Shown piece after piece: positions 8,692 through 17,587 of a stretch of DNA of 64,000 bases. The DNA lies in NCBI GenBank assembly GCA_965207495.1, contig OZ242287.1, positions 1,116,001-1,180,000 on the forward strand, written 5' to 3'. Source of the DNA: Bin5 sp965207495. Lineage in GTDB: Bacteria > Chloroflexota > Anaerolineae > Caldilineales > Caldilineaceae. Position 1 is the first letter of the stretch. Every line of letters starts with the position of its first letter. The notes below the pieces were generated by a model. The model had not been told where the DNA came from. It was given only the letters and a program-made list of their open reading frames with translations, and ran no database searches. Made by a program: the position numbers and the translations under genes.

Positions 8692-9708
8692 CTACGCGTC
8701 CTCGGGCTCCTGCAGCGCCGCCAGCAACGTCTCAGCTTCCCGTCGCCTGTCCGGGTTCTCGTTGCGGGCGATGATACGCTGGAGCGTCGAGATGGCCCGC
8801 GTATCCCCCTCTTTGGCCATTTTTATCGCCATCTCGTCGCGCCTGTCGTGGTAGCTGTTGTCATATTCATGCACTTCCAGGTCCCATTGTTGCCAGTAGT
8901 ATTTCAGGTCCAGGTCGGGCCAGTCCGCGTAGACCTCCTCCCACGTGCTGGGTTGGCTGTGCGGCTGCAGACTGCCGGGCGCGATCGGTTCGCTAATCCT
9001 CTGGTAGCGAGCGTCCATCGACATGCGCAACCGGTCCGAATTGTTCGGCAGCCCCTTATGGACCGTCATGCTGTGGAAGATGAGCACGTCCCCTCGCTGG
9101 AACGGGCTGTAAGCCCAGGTGCCGTCGAGCGGGTCGAGTACCTCCAGACCCCCTGCCCCCATCGCCGGCTGAAAGTCGTAGACGCCGCGCCGATGCGACC
9201 CAGCCGCCACCTGCAGTCCGCCCAGTTCGGTGGGCAGATCGCCTAACGGAATCCAGGCCGTATAGGTGTCTGCAGTTCCCTGAATCGGAATGAAGTCCTG
9301 GTGCGGCGGCGTGGTGAAAGCCTCGCGCTGCGGGAAGATCGTGCGTCCGATGATGCGGGGATGGGGCAAGACCGGCTCCCCGCACATGCGCTCGAAGAGG
9401 CCCATCACGTTGGGGTGATGTTGGATGGCGTGGAACTCGGGCAATCTGTACATGGCGTGATACTTCTGCATGTATTCCGGCTCCGGCTCGACACAGAATC
9501 CGTTCAGGTCGGCGACCGCGTCTGCCAGCGGCCTGCCCGTCTGGACCCAACCGGCCGCGCGCGCGATCTCGAGGATCTGCATGCGCAGTTCCTCGACGAC
9601 CGCAGCAGGGAGCAAACCGCGGATGAACAAATAACCGTCCCGGTCCATACGCAGATGCAGTTCGGCGCCATCGTGCAGACTATCGGTCGAATCAAGAAAA
9701 GGTTGCAT
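8692..9708 (-). CDS. Phytanoyl-CoA dioxygenase (PhyH) family, copy 1
   Basis: A 338-aa Fe(II)/2-oxoglutarate oxygenase of the PhyH superfamily. The jelly-roll core shows the facial triad: HQD in FTTPPHQDFIPI and the distal His in SMTVHKGLPNN, followed by RLRMSMDARYQ, which carries the Arg expected to hold 2-oxoglutarate. I chose the ATG at 9708 because GGAGGGA lies just upstream; the frame stays open 32 residues further without a comparable site. The gene follows a Gfo/Idh/MocA oxidoreductase by 79 nt on the same strand, so the two may act on one small-molecule substrate. This family has many substrates, so phytanoyl-CoA itself should not be assumed. Confidence 0.88.
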   Translation of the reverse strand: MQPFLDSTDSLHDGAELHLRMDRDGYLFIRGLLPAAVVEELRMQILEIARAAGWVQTGRPLADAVADLNGFCVEPEPEYMQKYHAMYRLPEFHAIQHHPNVMGLFERMCGEPVLPHPRIIGRTIFPQREAFTTPPHQDFIPIQGTADTYTAWIPLGDLPTELGGLQVAAGSHRRGVYDFQPAMGAGGLEVLDPLDGTWAYSPFQRGDVLIFHSMTVHKGLPNNSDRLRMSMDARYQRISEPIAPGSLQPHSQPSTWEEVYADWPDLDLKYYWQQWDLEVHEYDNSYHDRRDEMAIKMAKEGDTRAISTLQRIIARNENPDRRREAETLLAALQEPEDA

Positions 9709-9787
9709 GGGATTCCCTCCTGTGGCGCCCGGTGCTAGCAAGGCGCAATTAACTGTCTTCTCCCGCCTGGGCAGCCGTATCGACGCG

Positions 9788-10882
9788 TCAGCGCCAAGAG
9801 TCAAACGGGTTGTGCGGGTCGGTCAATGGCAGGGCCACGCGCGCGCCTGCGATATGCGAAGCATGCGCCGCCATCGCCCATTCGAGATGGCGGCGGGCCG
9901 TGCGTCCATCGAGCAGTGGAAACGCCGGCTCGCGGCCATCAAGCATGTCAAGCATCGAGCGGGCCATGCGGTGGTGCGCCTTCACCCATTTGCGATCGTC
10001 CGGCGGCGGTTCAGACGGGATCACCTGCCAGCGGTCATCGTTGAAAAGTCCAGGACTGACCAGCGGATGGTAGTAGATATCCGGCTGGTTGCTCATCGGG
10101 CCCGGCAGCGAGAGCGTCCCGGCCGTGCCGTGGATGTCGATGCGGTAAGGCCGCTCCTTATGGTCGCCTTCGTAAGATTCGAAGTCGGCCGCGAAGCCGT
10201 CGTCAAAGACGTAATAGGCGCGAATGCCGTTGCCGGCCACAAGGCCCATCCCTTCGGCGCCCTGCATGAGGTCGTCCGGTGTAGCGTCTTGGCCGTCCTG
10301 CGTGATGTGGGCGTGACACCACAGTGGCTGGCCCCAGACCTGCCACAGAAAATCAAAGAAGTGGGGGTAAAGGTCGAGGAACAGCTGGTTCCCCCCTTCA
10401 TGGCCGTTCATACCGTGGATGCGGGCAAGGCGGGGTTCGCCGATTTTGCCGCCCTTGATGAGGGGAATAGCGACATGCTGGATGGGAGGATGGCCGCGCC
10501 AGGGGCAGGCGACAATGAGCAGTTTGCCGTTCTTCTCGCAGGCCGCAACCATCTCATCCACCTGGGCCGGCGAGGCTGCGACCGGCTTCTCGATGTAGAT
10601 GTGCGTATCGGCGGCCGCGGCGGCCATGGCCAGTTCATAGTGATCGCCGATCTCGCGCGTGGCGATAACGGTGATATCGGGGCGCTCTGCGGCCAGCATC
10701 TCCCTGTAGTCGGCGTATCCCTTGGCCGCGCCAATGCGTTCGATCGCCTGCTGGCGGCCCGCATCGTCCGGGTCTGCGAGAGCAACGATGTCGGCGCCCT
10801 CTACGCCGACAAATGCTTCGTCGACATAGTGGCCGTAATTCCCGCGACCGGTATGTCCGATGATGGCGACTCTGTAGGTCAT
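9788..10882 (-). CDS. Gfo/Idh/MocA family NAD(P)-dependent oxidoreductase
   Basis: A 364-aa protein with an N-terminal Rossmann fold (VAIIGHTGRGNYGH, then DIVALADPDD) and the family's YIEKPVAASPAQ motif, whose Lys acts at the catalytic site. The C-terminal alpha/beta domain includes GGNQLFLDLYPHFFDFLWQ, placing a His in the active-site position. Relatives oxidise sugars, inositols or amino-sugar derivatives with NAD(P). The start is an ATG with GGAGG 4 nt upstream. It is the first gene of a probable two-gene unit with PhyH copy 1. The substrate is not deducible. Confidence 0.9.
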   Translation of the reverse strand: MTYRVAIIGHTGRGNYGHYVDEAFVGVEGADIVALADPDDAGRQQAIERIGAAKGYADYREMLAAERPDITVIATREIGDHYELAMAAAAADTHIYIEKPVAASPAQVDEMVAACEKNGKLLIVACPWRGHPPIQHVAIPLIKGGKIGEPRLARIHGMNGHEGGNQLFLDLYPHFFDFLWQVWGQPLWCHAHITQDGQDATPDDLMQGAEGMGLVAGNGIRAYYVFDDGFAADFESYEGDHKERPYRIDIHGTAGTLSLPGPMSNQPDIYYHPLVSPGLFNDDRWQVIPSEPPPDDRKWVKAHHRMARSMLDMLDGREPAFPLLDGRTARRHLEWAMAAHASHIAGARVALPLTDPHNPFDSWR

Positions 10883-11069
10883 GGTTCCTCCGCTGAAGTG
10901 GTTATCTGCACCGTTGTCTGAAAGGGAGACTAAGTGTACGCAAAAACGGGTGCGTAGGCCAGAGCAGTTACCTCTATTCTATGGGAGCTTCTGCACCACC
11001 GCCGTGCGTCCGCTAGAGTTGGACCATGTGAACCACATGGCACACTCCAGACCATCGGCAGCCTGAACC

Positions 11070-11441
11070 TTACTCTGATCTTCCTGGTCTTTCACGGTCC
11101 ACCAACTGCTGTTGCCTTTCATAAAGTATCGTCCCTACGCGCTGAATGTGCTCGATCAAATCGGAGTCACCTATGTCGCTAAAGATGGACAGATCGATCA
11201 TATAAGGCAGGAACAGATCATCTAACTCAGTAGCGATTGTATGGCGCACGCTCAGGGTCAGGTCGGCCCCGCCGCAAAGGGTCAGATCGATGTCAGAGCC
11301 CTTCCTGTGGGAGCCTTTGGCGCGCGAACCATACAGGACCGCTTTTTCAACCTGTGGGTAACGGGTCAGGACGCCGCAAATCTTCTGGATGACCGAGTCC
11401 GACAATCCGCTTGCCTGGCGAGAATGAGTAAAGGGAATCAT
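11070..11441 (-). CDS. Minimal nucleotidyltransferase (MNT), antitoxin-like
   Basis: A 123-aa pol-beta-fold nucleotidyltransferase. Its diagnostic GS-x10-D-x-D motif is intact: Gly38-Ser39 in VLYGSRAKGSHRKGSD, with Asp50 and Asp52. In MntA-type antitoxins this domain AMPylates or otherwise masks a HEPN partner. The ATG overlaps the stop of the preceding gene in an ATGA, so translation is coupled to the HI0074-like partner. The short tail after residue 110 is polar and probably disordered. Confidence 0.85.
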   Translation of the reverse strand: MIPFTHSRQASGLSDSVIQKICGVLTRYPQVEKAVLYGSRAKGSHRKGSDIDLTLCGGADLTLSVRHTIATELDDLFLPYMIDLSIFSDIGDSDLIEHIQRVGTILYERQQQLVDRERPGRSE

Positions 11442-11863
11442 GACCTCTCCCCTTGTTTTAGAAGCGCAAGTCTTGCATGCAACTTCTGGAATTCCACAAA
11501 GTACTTGTCGAGAATCGCGGCAACGATCTGGGCAGCAGTGGCTTCATTATCTGTATGCGTCGTCAGATTGCGGCTTTGGATCATCTCCATCCACGTTTCA
11601 CCGTTCTCAATCAAGTTGGCGCCGAAGGCTGCACGGGTCGAGTCTCTCGAACCGTATAGGTCACCGACGCCGCGCGCTTCAAGAAAGTCCTTAAGCGTCT
11701 TCCACGCCAGTTCATGCGTATATTCAAAGCCCTGAATCAACCCTTGAGCCTCCAATTGCGAGAGCTGTCGTCGCTCCGCCAGCTCGACAGCTTCCTTCAA
11801 TTGGGTAAACGCCTTGCCAAACTGACTGGATCGCTGAATCCAGCGGACGTCCTGACTGCTCAT
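11438..11863 (-). CDS. HI0074-family nucleotidyltransferase substrate-binding (HEPN-like) protein
   Basis: A 141-aa all-helical protein matching the HI0074 family, which pairs with MNT proteins such as HI0073. The typical blocks are LIQGFEYTHELAWKTLKDFL and SRNLTTHTDNEATA. The latter is the position of the HEPN motif R-x4-H-x-Y, but the final Tyr is Asp here (H-T-D), so RNase activity is doubtful. It is the upstream gene of a two-gene unit and overlaps the MNT by 4 nt. Whether the pair is a working toxin-antitoxin module is unknown. Confidence 0.82.
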   Translation of the reverse strand: MSSQDVRWIQRSSQFGKAFTQLKEAVELAERRQLSQLEAQGLIQGFEYTHELAWKTLKDFLEARGVGDLYGSRDSTRAAFGANLIENGETWMEMIQSRNLTTHTDNEATAAQIVAAILDKYFVEFQKLHARLALLKQGERS

Positions 11864-12207
11864 GGAGCAACTCCGTACAACGTGCTATCCAGACTCTACC
11901 TACATTCCATAACTGCAGACCACCATGCACAACCTGAGCGCGCACCACATTATACCCCAAATTTAACCCGTCTCTGCATCCCTCGCCCAGACTTCTGGCA
12001 GACGCCAAAATCTACTCTTGACACGCCCACCATGCGAATACCATACGCAGCCCATACGCTTAAGGAACGAACGCGGTCTTCTGCACTAATAACAGGACCC
12101 AAATAGGTTTACAACAACGCCGTGATCTGATAAAATGTACTATTGGTTAACTGTAGCGGTTTAGAAAACACAAACGCTCAGACGGTTAAGAGAACAGAGA
12201 ATTGAAA
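11864..12207. other. Intergenic region between divergent units
   Basis: 344 nt between the HI0074-like gene (minus) and the first ABC subunit (plus). It is less GC-rich than its surroundings. The recognisable element is the plus-strand promoter at 12108-12136. I see no RNA gene, terminator or small ORF that I can support. Confidence 0.6.
12108..12136 (+). promoter_or_regulatory. Sigma70-type promoter of ABC exporter 1
   Basis: TTTACA, a 17-nt spacer, then TAAAAT: five of six consensus bases in each hexamer with ideal spacing. Initiation near 12143 would give a leader of about 65 nt before the ATG at 12208. Confidence 0.65.
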
Positions 12208-14082
12208 ATGGTACCTCCTCAACAACCCAAGGCCGGCACGGGTGTCTACCGCCGGCTCATCGGCTTTCTGCGACCCTACTGGAAGCAGGCTGCCTTTGCA
12301 TACGTCTCGGTACTCTTTGCTTCGCTGCTCAATCTGTACATTCCGCAGATCTTGAGGGATGCCATCGACCTGGGCGTCGAGGGAGGGCGCGCCAGCGCGC
12401 TCTTCAACGCTGCCGGATGGATCCTCGGCATCGCTGTCGTGCGCGGCGTCGCCGCCTACGGTCAGCGCTATTACGGTGAATGGCTCACCCATCGCGTCGC
12501 CTACGACCTGCGTAATCAATTCTACAACGCGGCCCAGCGGCTCCCCTTTGCCTTCCACGACCGCTCGCAAACCGGCGATCTGATGAGCCGGGCAACCAGC
12601 GATATCACCGAAACGGAGCGCTTTGTCGGCATGGGGCTGATGGATCTGACCTCATCACTTCTCCTGATCGGGGGTGTAATCGTCGCCATGGTATTCGTGA
12701 GTCCCGGCCTCGCCCTGTACGCGCTGGTTCCACTCTCCCTGTTGCTGGTCCTCACACTGCGCTTCGGCATGGTCATCCGGCCTCGCTTCAAGCGCGTCCA
12801 GGAACAGATGGGCCAGCTCTCCTCCACCATGCAGGAGAGTATGACAGGCATTCAGGTGGTGAAAGCGTTTGCCCGCGAAACGGACGAGCTGCGAAAGTTC
12901 AACGCCGCCAACGAGGACTGGTTCGCCAAACGTTTCGGGATCATCAAGATCTGGGCCAATAACTGGCCTACGTTCACATTCATCCTATTGAGCAGTAACT
13001 TCCTGCTGCTCCTGGTCGGCGGGCCCCTGGCCATCGAAGGCACTGTCACGATCGGGTCCCTCTTCGCGATGTTGGCCTATGTGATGATGCTCAACGGCCC
13101 CGTGCAGCGGCTCGGTTTCCTTGTCAACATGGCGGCCACATCCGGGGCCAGCGCGACGCGTGTGTTTGAAATTATCGACACCCCCACCGAGGTGGAGGAA
13201 GAAGATAACCCTGTCGTCCTGCAAGAGGCGCAGGGCGCAGTGACCTTTGAGCAAGTCAGTTTTGGCTACGAGGGCGGGCCGCGGGCGCTCGATGACATTA
13301 ACTTCGAGGTGGAGCCGGGACAGACTGTCGCACTGATCGGGCCAACCGGCAGCGGCAAATCCACGATCACCAATCTCATCCCCCGTTTCTATGACCCGGC
13401 CAGCGGCGTCATCTGTATCGATGGGCATGACGTGCGCAGCCTGACACTTGCCAGTCTGCGCCAGCATATCGGAACCGTCCTCCAGGACCCGTTCCTGTTC
13501 GGCGTGACAATCGCCGAGAATATCGCCTATGGAATGCCCGCGGCTGCGCCGGACGCGATTGTCGCCGCGGCCAAAGCCGCGCGCGCGCACGATTTCATAA
13601 TGGATTTCCCAGCCGGTTACGAGACGGTTGTTGGCGAGCGAGGTGTGACCCTGAGCGGCGGACAGAAGCAGCGAGTCGCCATTGCGCGCGCGTTGCTCTA
13701 TGAACCTCGCATCCTCATACTGGATGACTCCACCAGCAGCGTCGACACCGAGACCGAGCACCTGATCCAGCAGGCGCTCGACGTGCTGATGGAAGGACGC
13801 ACGACCTTTATCATCGCCCAGAGGCTTCTCACCTTGAAAAACGCCGACCAGATCTTCGTCTTGGATGGCGGCCGCATCGTCGAAAGAGGCCGCCACGATG
13901 AACTGCTGGCCGCCGGCGGGCTCTACCGTAGCATCTACGATCTACAACTGCGCGACCAGGAGGAGTTCGCAGCCCTCGAAGCGCAGTTGCGTGAGCAAAC
14001 CGAGACAGAAACGGCGGGCTCGGACGGCTCTCCAGTTCGGCCCCCGGTACTCGCCGGCGCCGTAAATGAAGGGAAAAACTGA
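12208..14082 (+). CDS. Heterodimeric ABC exporter 1, subunit with degenerate ATP site
   Basis: A 624-aa half-transporter with six transmembrane helices followed by a nucleotide-binding domain. Walker A is GPTGSGKST (about residue 380) and the signature is the canonical LSGGQKQR. Walker B, however, ends LILDDSTSSVD, with Asp in place of the catalytic Glu, and the H-loop reads FIIAQR, with Gln for His. This is the pattern of the non-catalytic subunit of heterodimeric exporters such as TM287/288 and LmrCD. The ATG at 12208 is preferred to an in-frame TTG two codons earlier. The partner follows immediately (ATG at 14084, 1 nt after this stop). Likely cargo is drugs or lipids, which is unproven. 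Confidence 0.92.
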   Translation: MVPPQQPKAGTGVYRRLIGFLRPYWKQAAFAYVSVLFASLLNLYIPQILRDAIDLGVEGGRASALFNAAGWILGIAVVRGVAAYGQRYYGEWLTHRVAYDLRNQFYNAAQRLPFAFHDRSQTGDLMSRATSDITETERFVGMGLMDLTSSLLLIGGVIVAMVFVSPGLALYALVPLSLLLVLTLRFGMVIRPRFKRVQEQMGQLSSTMQESMTGIQVVKAFARETDELRKFNAANEDWFAKRFGIIKIWANNWPTFTFILLSSNFLLLLVGGPLAIEGTVTIGSLFAMLAYVMMLNGPVQRLGFLVNMAATSGASATRVFEIIDTPTEVEEEDNPVVLQEAQGAVTFEQVSFGYEGGPRALDDINFEVEPGQTVALIGPTGSGKSTITNLIPRFYDPASGVICIDGHDVRSLTLASLRQHIGTVLQDPFLFGVTIAENIAYGMPAAAPDAIVAAAKAARAHDFIMDFPAGYETVVGERGVTLSGGQKQRVAIARALLYEPRILILDDSTSSVDTETEHLIQQALDVLMEGRTTFIIAQRLLTLKNADQIFVLDGGRIVERGRHDELLAAGGLYRSIYDLQLRDQEEFAALEAQLREQTETETAGSDGSPVRPPVLAGAVNEGKN

Positions 14083-14083
14083 G

Positions 14084-16096
14084 ATGAGCAATTCGAATGG
14101 CAGTGGGGGCGCCGCTCACGCTTACCGAGGCAATGGTCAGGCTTCCTCCCTGCAAAGTGAGGCAGGTATGATAACCGAGAAACTCCCCCGCCAGCGAGAT
14201 GCGTTCGGCCGCGAACAGGCGGTCCGAGCTACCCCCGAAGGCAGTCTGTCGGCCGTAGAACAGGAAAGACTGCGCCGGGAGCGCAAGATTCAGGACCTGC
14301 TGCCGGACGAAGAGGAGGCGCAGGAGAAGACCTACGACAGCCGGTTGGTTAAGCGGTTGATGGTATATGTAGCCGTCTACAAGCGGGAGTTCGTTATCTC
14401 TCTCCTTCTGATTGTCGTAACCTCTGTCATGAGCGTAGGAACGCCTTGGATGATCCAGCGCGCCATCGACGATGGCATCCGCGCCGGTAATGTGGGCACA
14501 CTGCGCTTCTGGACCTTTCTCTTCATGGCCGCGATCGCGCTGGAGTGGGTTGCAAGCCGCGCCCGCCTCACAGTGATGGCCTATGCCGGCACCCGTATCG
14601 TGACCGACATTCGCAGTCAGCTCTTCCGCCATCTGCATACGCTGTCGATAGGCTTCTTCAATGACTACAGCGTAGGCCGCCTCATGAGCCGGCTGATCAG
14701 TGATGTGAGTGTAATGCAGGACTTCGTCACCTGGTCGATCACCGGGCTGGCCCGGTCGGTATTCATCCTGCTCGGGATTATCGTGGCGATGCTGTTTCTG
14801 AACTGGCAGTTGGCGCTGGTGACCTTTGCTGTCATGCCGGCGATGGTCGCGCTCACCAACTATTTCCGCCGCTATGTGCGCGAGGCATACCGCGCCGCAC
14901 GGCAACGCCTGTCCTTGATCAACGGCTTTCTCAACGAGTCAATCACCGGCATTCGTGTGACAAAGAGCTTCTCGCGCGAGCAGGCTAACTCGAGCCATTT
15001 CGAAGATCTCAACCGCTCCTTCTTTGACGCCAATGTGCGCACCACCCAGCTGGCTGCCTTCTTCTTCCCCGGGGTCGACTTTATCGGCTCGCTGGCGACC
15101 GCGTTGGTGGTCGGGCTCGGCGGTTGGCTCATTCTGGGCGATCAACTGACTGCAGGCGTACTGGCGGCATTCGTGATCTGGGTGGAGCGGTTTTTCGACC
15201 CGATTCGTGAACTGTCGCGGCGTTACTACACCTTCCAGGCAGCGATGGCCGCGAGCGAGCGCCTCTTCGCCCTGCTCGACACCGAGCCGGATCTGAAGGA
15301 CGCGCCCCATGCCTTCACGCTGCCGCCGATCGCGGGTCGAGTGGACCTCGAAAACGTTCGCTTCCACTACAAGGAAGATGAACCTGTGCTGCAGGACGTG
15401 ACCATCACTGCCGAACCGGGCGAACGAGTGGCCCTCGTCGGCGAAACCGGCGCCGGCAAGAGTACTGTCATCCGCCTCATCGCCCGCTTCTTCGACGTAA
15501 CCGGCGGGGCCGTCCTGATCGATGGGCACGATGTTCGCGACGTCACGCAGGCCAGCCTGCGGGCGCAGCTGGGCATTGTCCTGCAGGACAGCTTTCTCTT
15601 CGATGGCACGATCCGCGAGAATATCCGCTATGGCCGCCTGGACGCGACCAACGCCGAAGTGGAAGCCGCCACCGTCGCAGTAGGCGCCGATGAATTCATC
15701 CGCAAGCTGCCGGACGGCTACGACTCCCAGGTGGGCGAAAACGGCGTCAATCTGAGCGTTGGACAGCGCCAAATCGTCTCCTTCGCACGCGCCTTGCTGG
15801 CCGACCCCCGCATCCTGATCCTGGACGAGGCCACAAGCTCCATCGACACGACGACGGAACGGCAGATTCAGGCCGGTTTGGAACGGCTTCTCAAGGGGCG
15901 TACAAGCTTTGTCATTGCCCACAGACTCAATACAATTGTCAATTCAGACAAGATCGTCGTGCTGGATCAGGGACAGGTGTTGGAAGAGGGCAGCCACGAA
16001 GAGTTGCTGGCGCGACAGGGCCGCTACCACCAGCTGTACACGATGCAATGGGCGGTGGAGAGCGACCCCCGTGCCAAAAAATATGCTTTGAACTGA
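14084..16096 (+). CDS. Heterodimeric ABC exporter 1, catalytic subunit
   Basis: A 670-aa half-transporter with a polar N-terminal extension of about 85 residues, six membrane helices and a nucleotide-binding domain. Walker A is GETGAGKST, Walker B LILDEATSSID keeps the catalytic Glu, and the H-loop FVIAHR keeps His. Its signature is altered to LSVGQRQI. It thus supplies the active Walker site, while the partner supplies the good signature, as in LmrCD-type heterodimers. AAGGGA stands 9 nt before the ATG at 14084; an ATG at 14066 overlapping the upstream gene is possible. A bidirectional terminator lies just after the stop. Confidence 0.92.
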   Translation: MSNSNGSGGAAHAYRGNGQASSLQSEAGMITEKLPRQRDAFGREQAVRATPEGSLSAVEQERLRRERKIQDLLPDEEEAQEKTYDSRLVKRLMVYVAVYKREFVISLLLIVVTSVMSVGTPWMIQRAIDDGIRAGNVGTLRFWTFLFMAAIALEWVASRARLTVMAYAGTRIVTDIRSQLFRHLHTLSIGFFNDYSVGRLMSRLISDVSVMQDFVTWSITGLARSVFILLGIIVAMLFLNWQLALVTFAVMPAMVALTNYFRRYVREAYRAARQRLSLINGFLNESITGIRVTKSFSREQANSSHFEDLNRSFFDANVRTTQLAAFFFPGVDFIGSLATALVVGLGGWLILGDQLTAGVLAAFVIWVERFFDPIRELSRRYYTFQAAMAASERLFALLDTEPDLKDAPHAFTLPPIAGRVDLENVRFHYKEDEPVLQDVTITAEPGERVALVGETGAGKSTVIRLIARFFDVTGGAVLIDGHDVRDVTQASLRAQLGIVLQDSFLFDGTIRENIRYGRLDATNAEVEAATVAVGADEFIRKLPDGYDSQVGENGVNLSVGQRQIVSFARALLADPRILILDEATSSIDTTTERQIQAGLERLLKGRTSFVIAHRLNTIVNSDKIVVLDQGQVLEEGSHEELLARQGRYHQLYTMQWAVESDPRAKKYALN

Positions 16097-16109
16097 CGAT
16101 TTCGTTGCA

Positions 16110-16141
16110 AAGAGTGAGGAACAGTCTGGTTCCTCACTCTT
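16110..16141. terminator. Bidirectional hairpin between ABC exporter 1 and cyclophilin gene
   Basis: A perfect 13-bp stem (AAGAGTGAGGAAC with GTTCCTCACTCTT) around a 6-nt loop, placed between two convergent genes. The stem itself ends in CTCTT on both strands, but the U-tract is short, so efficiency is uncertain. Confidence 0.7.
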
Positions 16142-16153
16142 GACTTCCCGCCA

Positions 16154-16633
16154 CTAGCTTTCCTCGATCTCGACCTTCTCCATCAAATCGCCCTGCTGAA
16201 TCGCATCGACCACATCCTGTCCGCTGCGCACCTTGCCGAAGACCGAATGTTTGTTGTCGAGCCAGTTGGTGGCCACATGCGTAATGAAGAACTGGCTGCC
16301 GTTGGTATTGGGTCCGGCGTTGGCCATGCTGAGCACGCCAGGTCCGTCATGCACCAGTTCGGGATGAAACTCGTCGTTGAACCGGTAACCGGGACCGCCC
16401 CGCCCGCTGCCGGTGGGATCGCCGCACTGGACCATGAAATCGGCGATCACGCGGTGAAAGCTGATGCCGTCGTAGAAGCCGTCTCGGGCCAGCGCGACAA
16501 AGTTGTTGACCGTGTTCGGTACCTTGTCGGCGTAGAGATCAATGACGATATCCCCGCGGTTGGTCTTGATAGTGGCCGCGTAGGTCTTTGAATCATCGAG
16601 CTGCATGGCCGGGGGAGATGAATACTGCTTCAC
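16154..16633 (-). CDS. Cyclophilin-type peptidyl-prolyl cis-trans isomerase
   Basis: A 159-aa cytoplasmic cyclophilin without signal peptide. Active-site blocks are present: FHRVIADFMVQCGDPTG (catalytic Arg in HRV), NGSQFFIT, and the drug-contacting Trp and His in WLDNKHSVFGKV. It accelerates prolyl isomerisation during folding. Translation starts at a GTG with AAAGGA about 8 nt upstream. It is a single gene, convergent with ABC exporter 1. Confidence 0.95.
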   Translation of the reverse strand: MKQYSSPPAMQLDDSKTYAATIKTNRGDIVIDLYADKVPNTVNNFVALARDGFYDGISFHRVIADFMVQCGDPTGSGRGGPGYRFNDEFHPELVHDGPGVLSMANAGPNTNGSQFFITHVATNWLDNKHSVFGKVRSGQDVVDAIQQGDLMEKVEIEES

Positions 16634-16957
16634 AAGCGATTCCTTTCGGTGTTGGAACGAGTAAAATGGCCCTCCCGTCTCCTTCAGCGAAGATGTCGCC
16701 GGGAGCGGCTAGAGCTACTGTCACTAAAGCGGCGTAGGGGATACGCGCCGGACGTTGCCTGCATTATAGTGCTCTTTCCTCGATGAACCACAATCGGTGC
16801 GTCTAGCGCGCTCGGTCAGGTGGCTCTTGAATTCTGCCGTGTCGAATCAAACCAGTTGGGTCGCGCCCATCGCGAGGTGTGCTATACTGCATGTCGAAGA
16901 TTGACGGTTCATTTCCGACGGATTTGGGGCGCAGGCTGGGAAACACGGGCCAGACTA
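16634..16957. other. Intergenic region upstream of the Uma2 gene
   Basis: 324 nt between divergent genes. It contains the extended -10 element at 16880-16888 and no other element that I recognise. A frame in phase with the Uma2 gene opens at 16820, but it lacks family similarity before the ATG at 16958 and overlaps the promoter. Confidence 0.5.
16880..16888 (+). promoter_or_regulatory. Extended -10 promoter of Uma2 gene
   Basis: TGCTATACT fits an extended -10 (TGn followed by TATACT); no -35 is clear. A start near 16895 gives a leader of about 63 nt before ATG 16958. The same TGCTATACT occurs at 63604. Confidence 0.45.
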
Positions 16958-17521
16958 ATGACAGCCCAACAGACAGAAACTACAACTAGACTCGTAACCG
17001 GCGCCGAACTCCTGGCAATGGGTGACATTGGGCCTTGCGAACTCATTGATGGAGAAATTGTTAGACTGAGTCCAGCGGGTGGGGTACACGGCTACCTTGA
17101 AGCCAGACTCACGTTCTTTTTGTATGGATTCAATCAAGATGCACAAACTGGTTGGATATTGAGTGGACAGGTTGGCATCTACATCCGACGCAATCCAGAC
17201 AGGATACGCGGCGCTGATCTCGCCTTTTGGTCTAATGAGAGACTTCCTGATGGCCCGTCAACAGGTTTCAGCGAAGTCGCGCCGGACCTGGTAGTAGAGA
17301 TACTGTCCCCCGACGACCGCTGGGCCGAAATGCGCCAAAAGATCGACGACTACTTCTCTATCGGCGTCGCTACACTTTGGGTCGTCGACCCTGACGAGGA
17401 GACCGTCTTCGTCTACCGTTCCGCTTCGCAGCGCATCGCTCTGCAAAGCGGCGACACACTGGCCGCGACAGGCCCGCTTTCTGGCTTCACACTTCCCATT
17501 TCCGAGATCTTCGCCTTCTGA
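16958..17521 (+). CDS. Uma2 family PD-(D/E)XK nuclease-fold protein
   Basis: A 187-aa protein of the Uma2 (DUF820) family. Family blocks: ELIDGEIVRLSPAG near the N-terminus, IRGADLAFWSNERL, DLVVEILSPDDRWAEMRQKI with the Asp/Glu of the nuclease core, and LWVVDPDEETVFVYR. Uma2 proteins are abundant in Chloroflexota and cyanobacteria, and their cellular role is poorly defined. I take the ATG at 16958 because everything before it is unlike the family. The gene is followed 66 nt later by the CoA transferase on the same strand. Confidence 0.88.
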   Translation: MTAQQTETTTRLVTGAELLAMGDIGPCELIDGEIVRLSPAGGVHGYLEARLTFFLYGFNQDAQTGWILSGQVGIYIRRNPDRIRGADLAFWSNERLPDGPSTGFSEVAPDLVVEILSPDDRWAEMRQKIDDYFSIGVATLWVVDPDEETVFVYRSASQRIALQSGDTLAATGPLSGFTLPISEIFAF

Positions 17522-17587
17522 GTTCCTGCTTGTCCACCAACTGCTTGTCCATCAACCGCTTCACGCCAACCGCCCCGCGCCTCTCCA

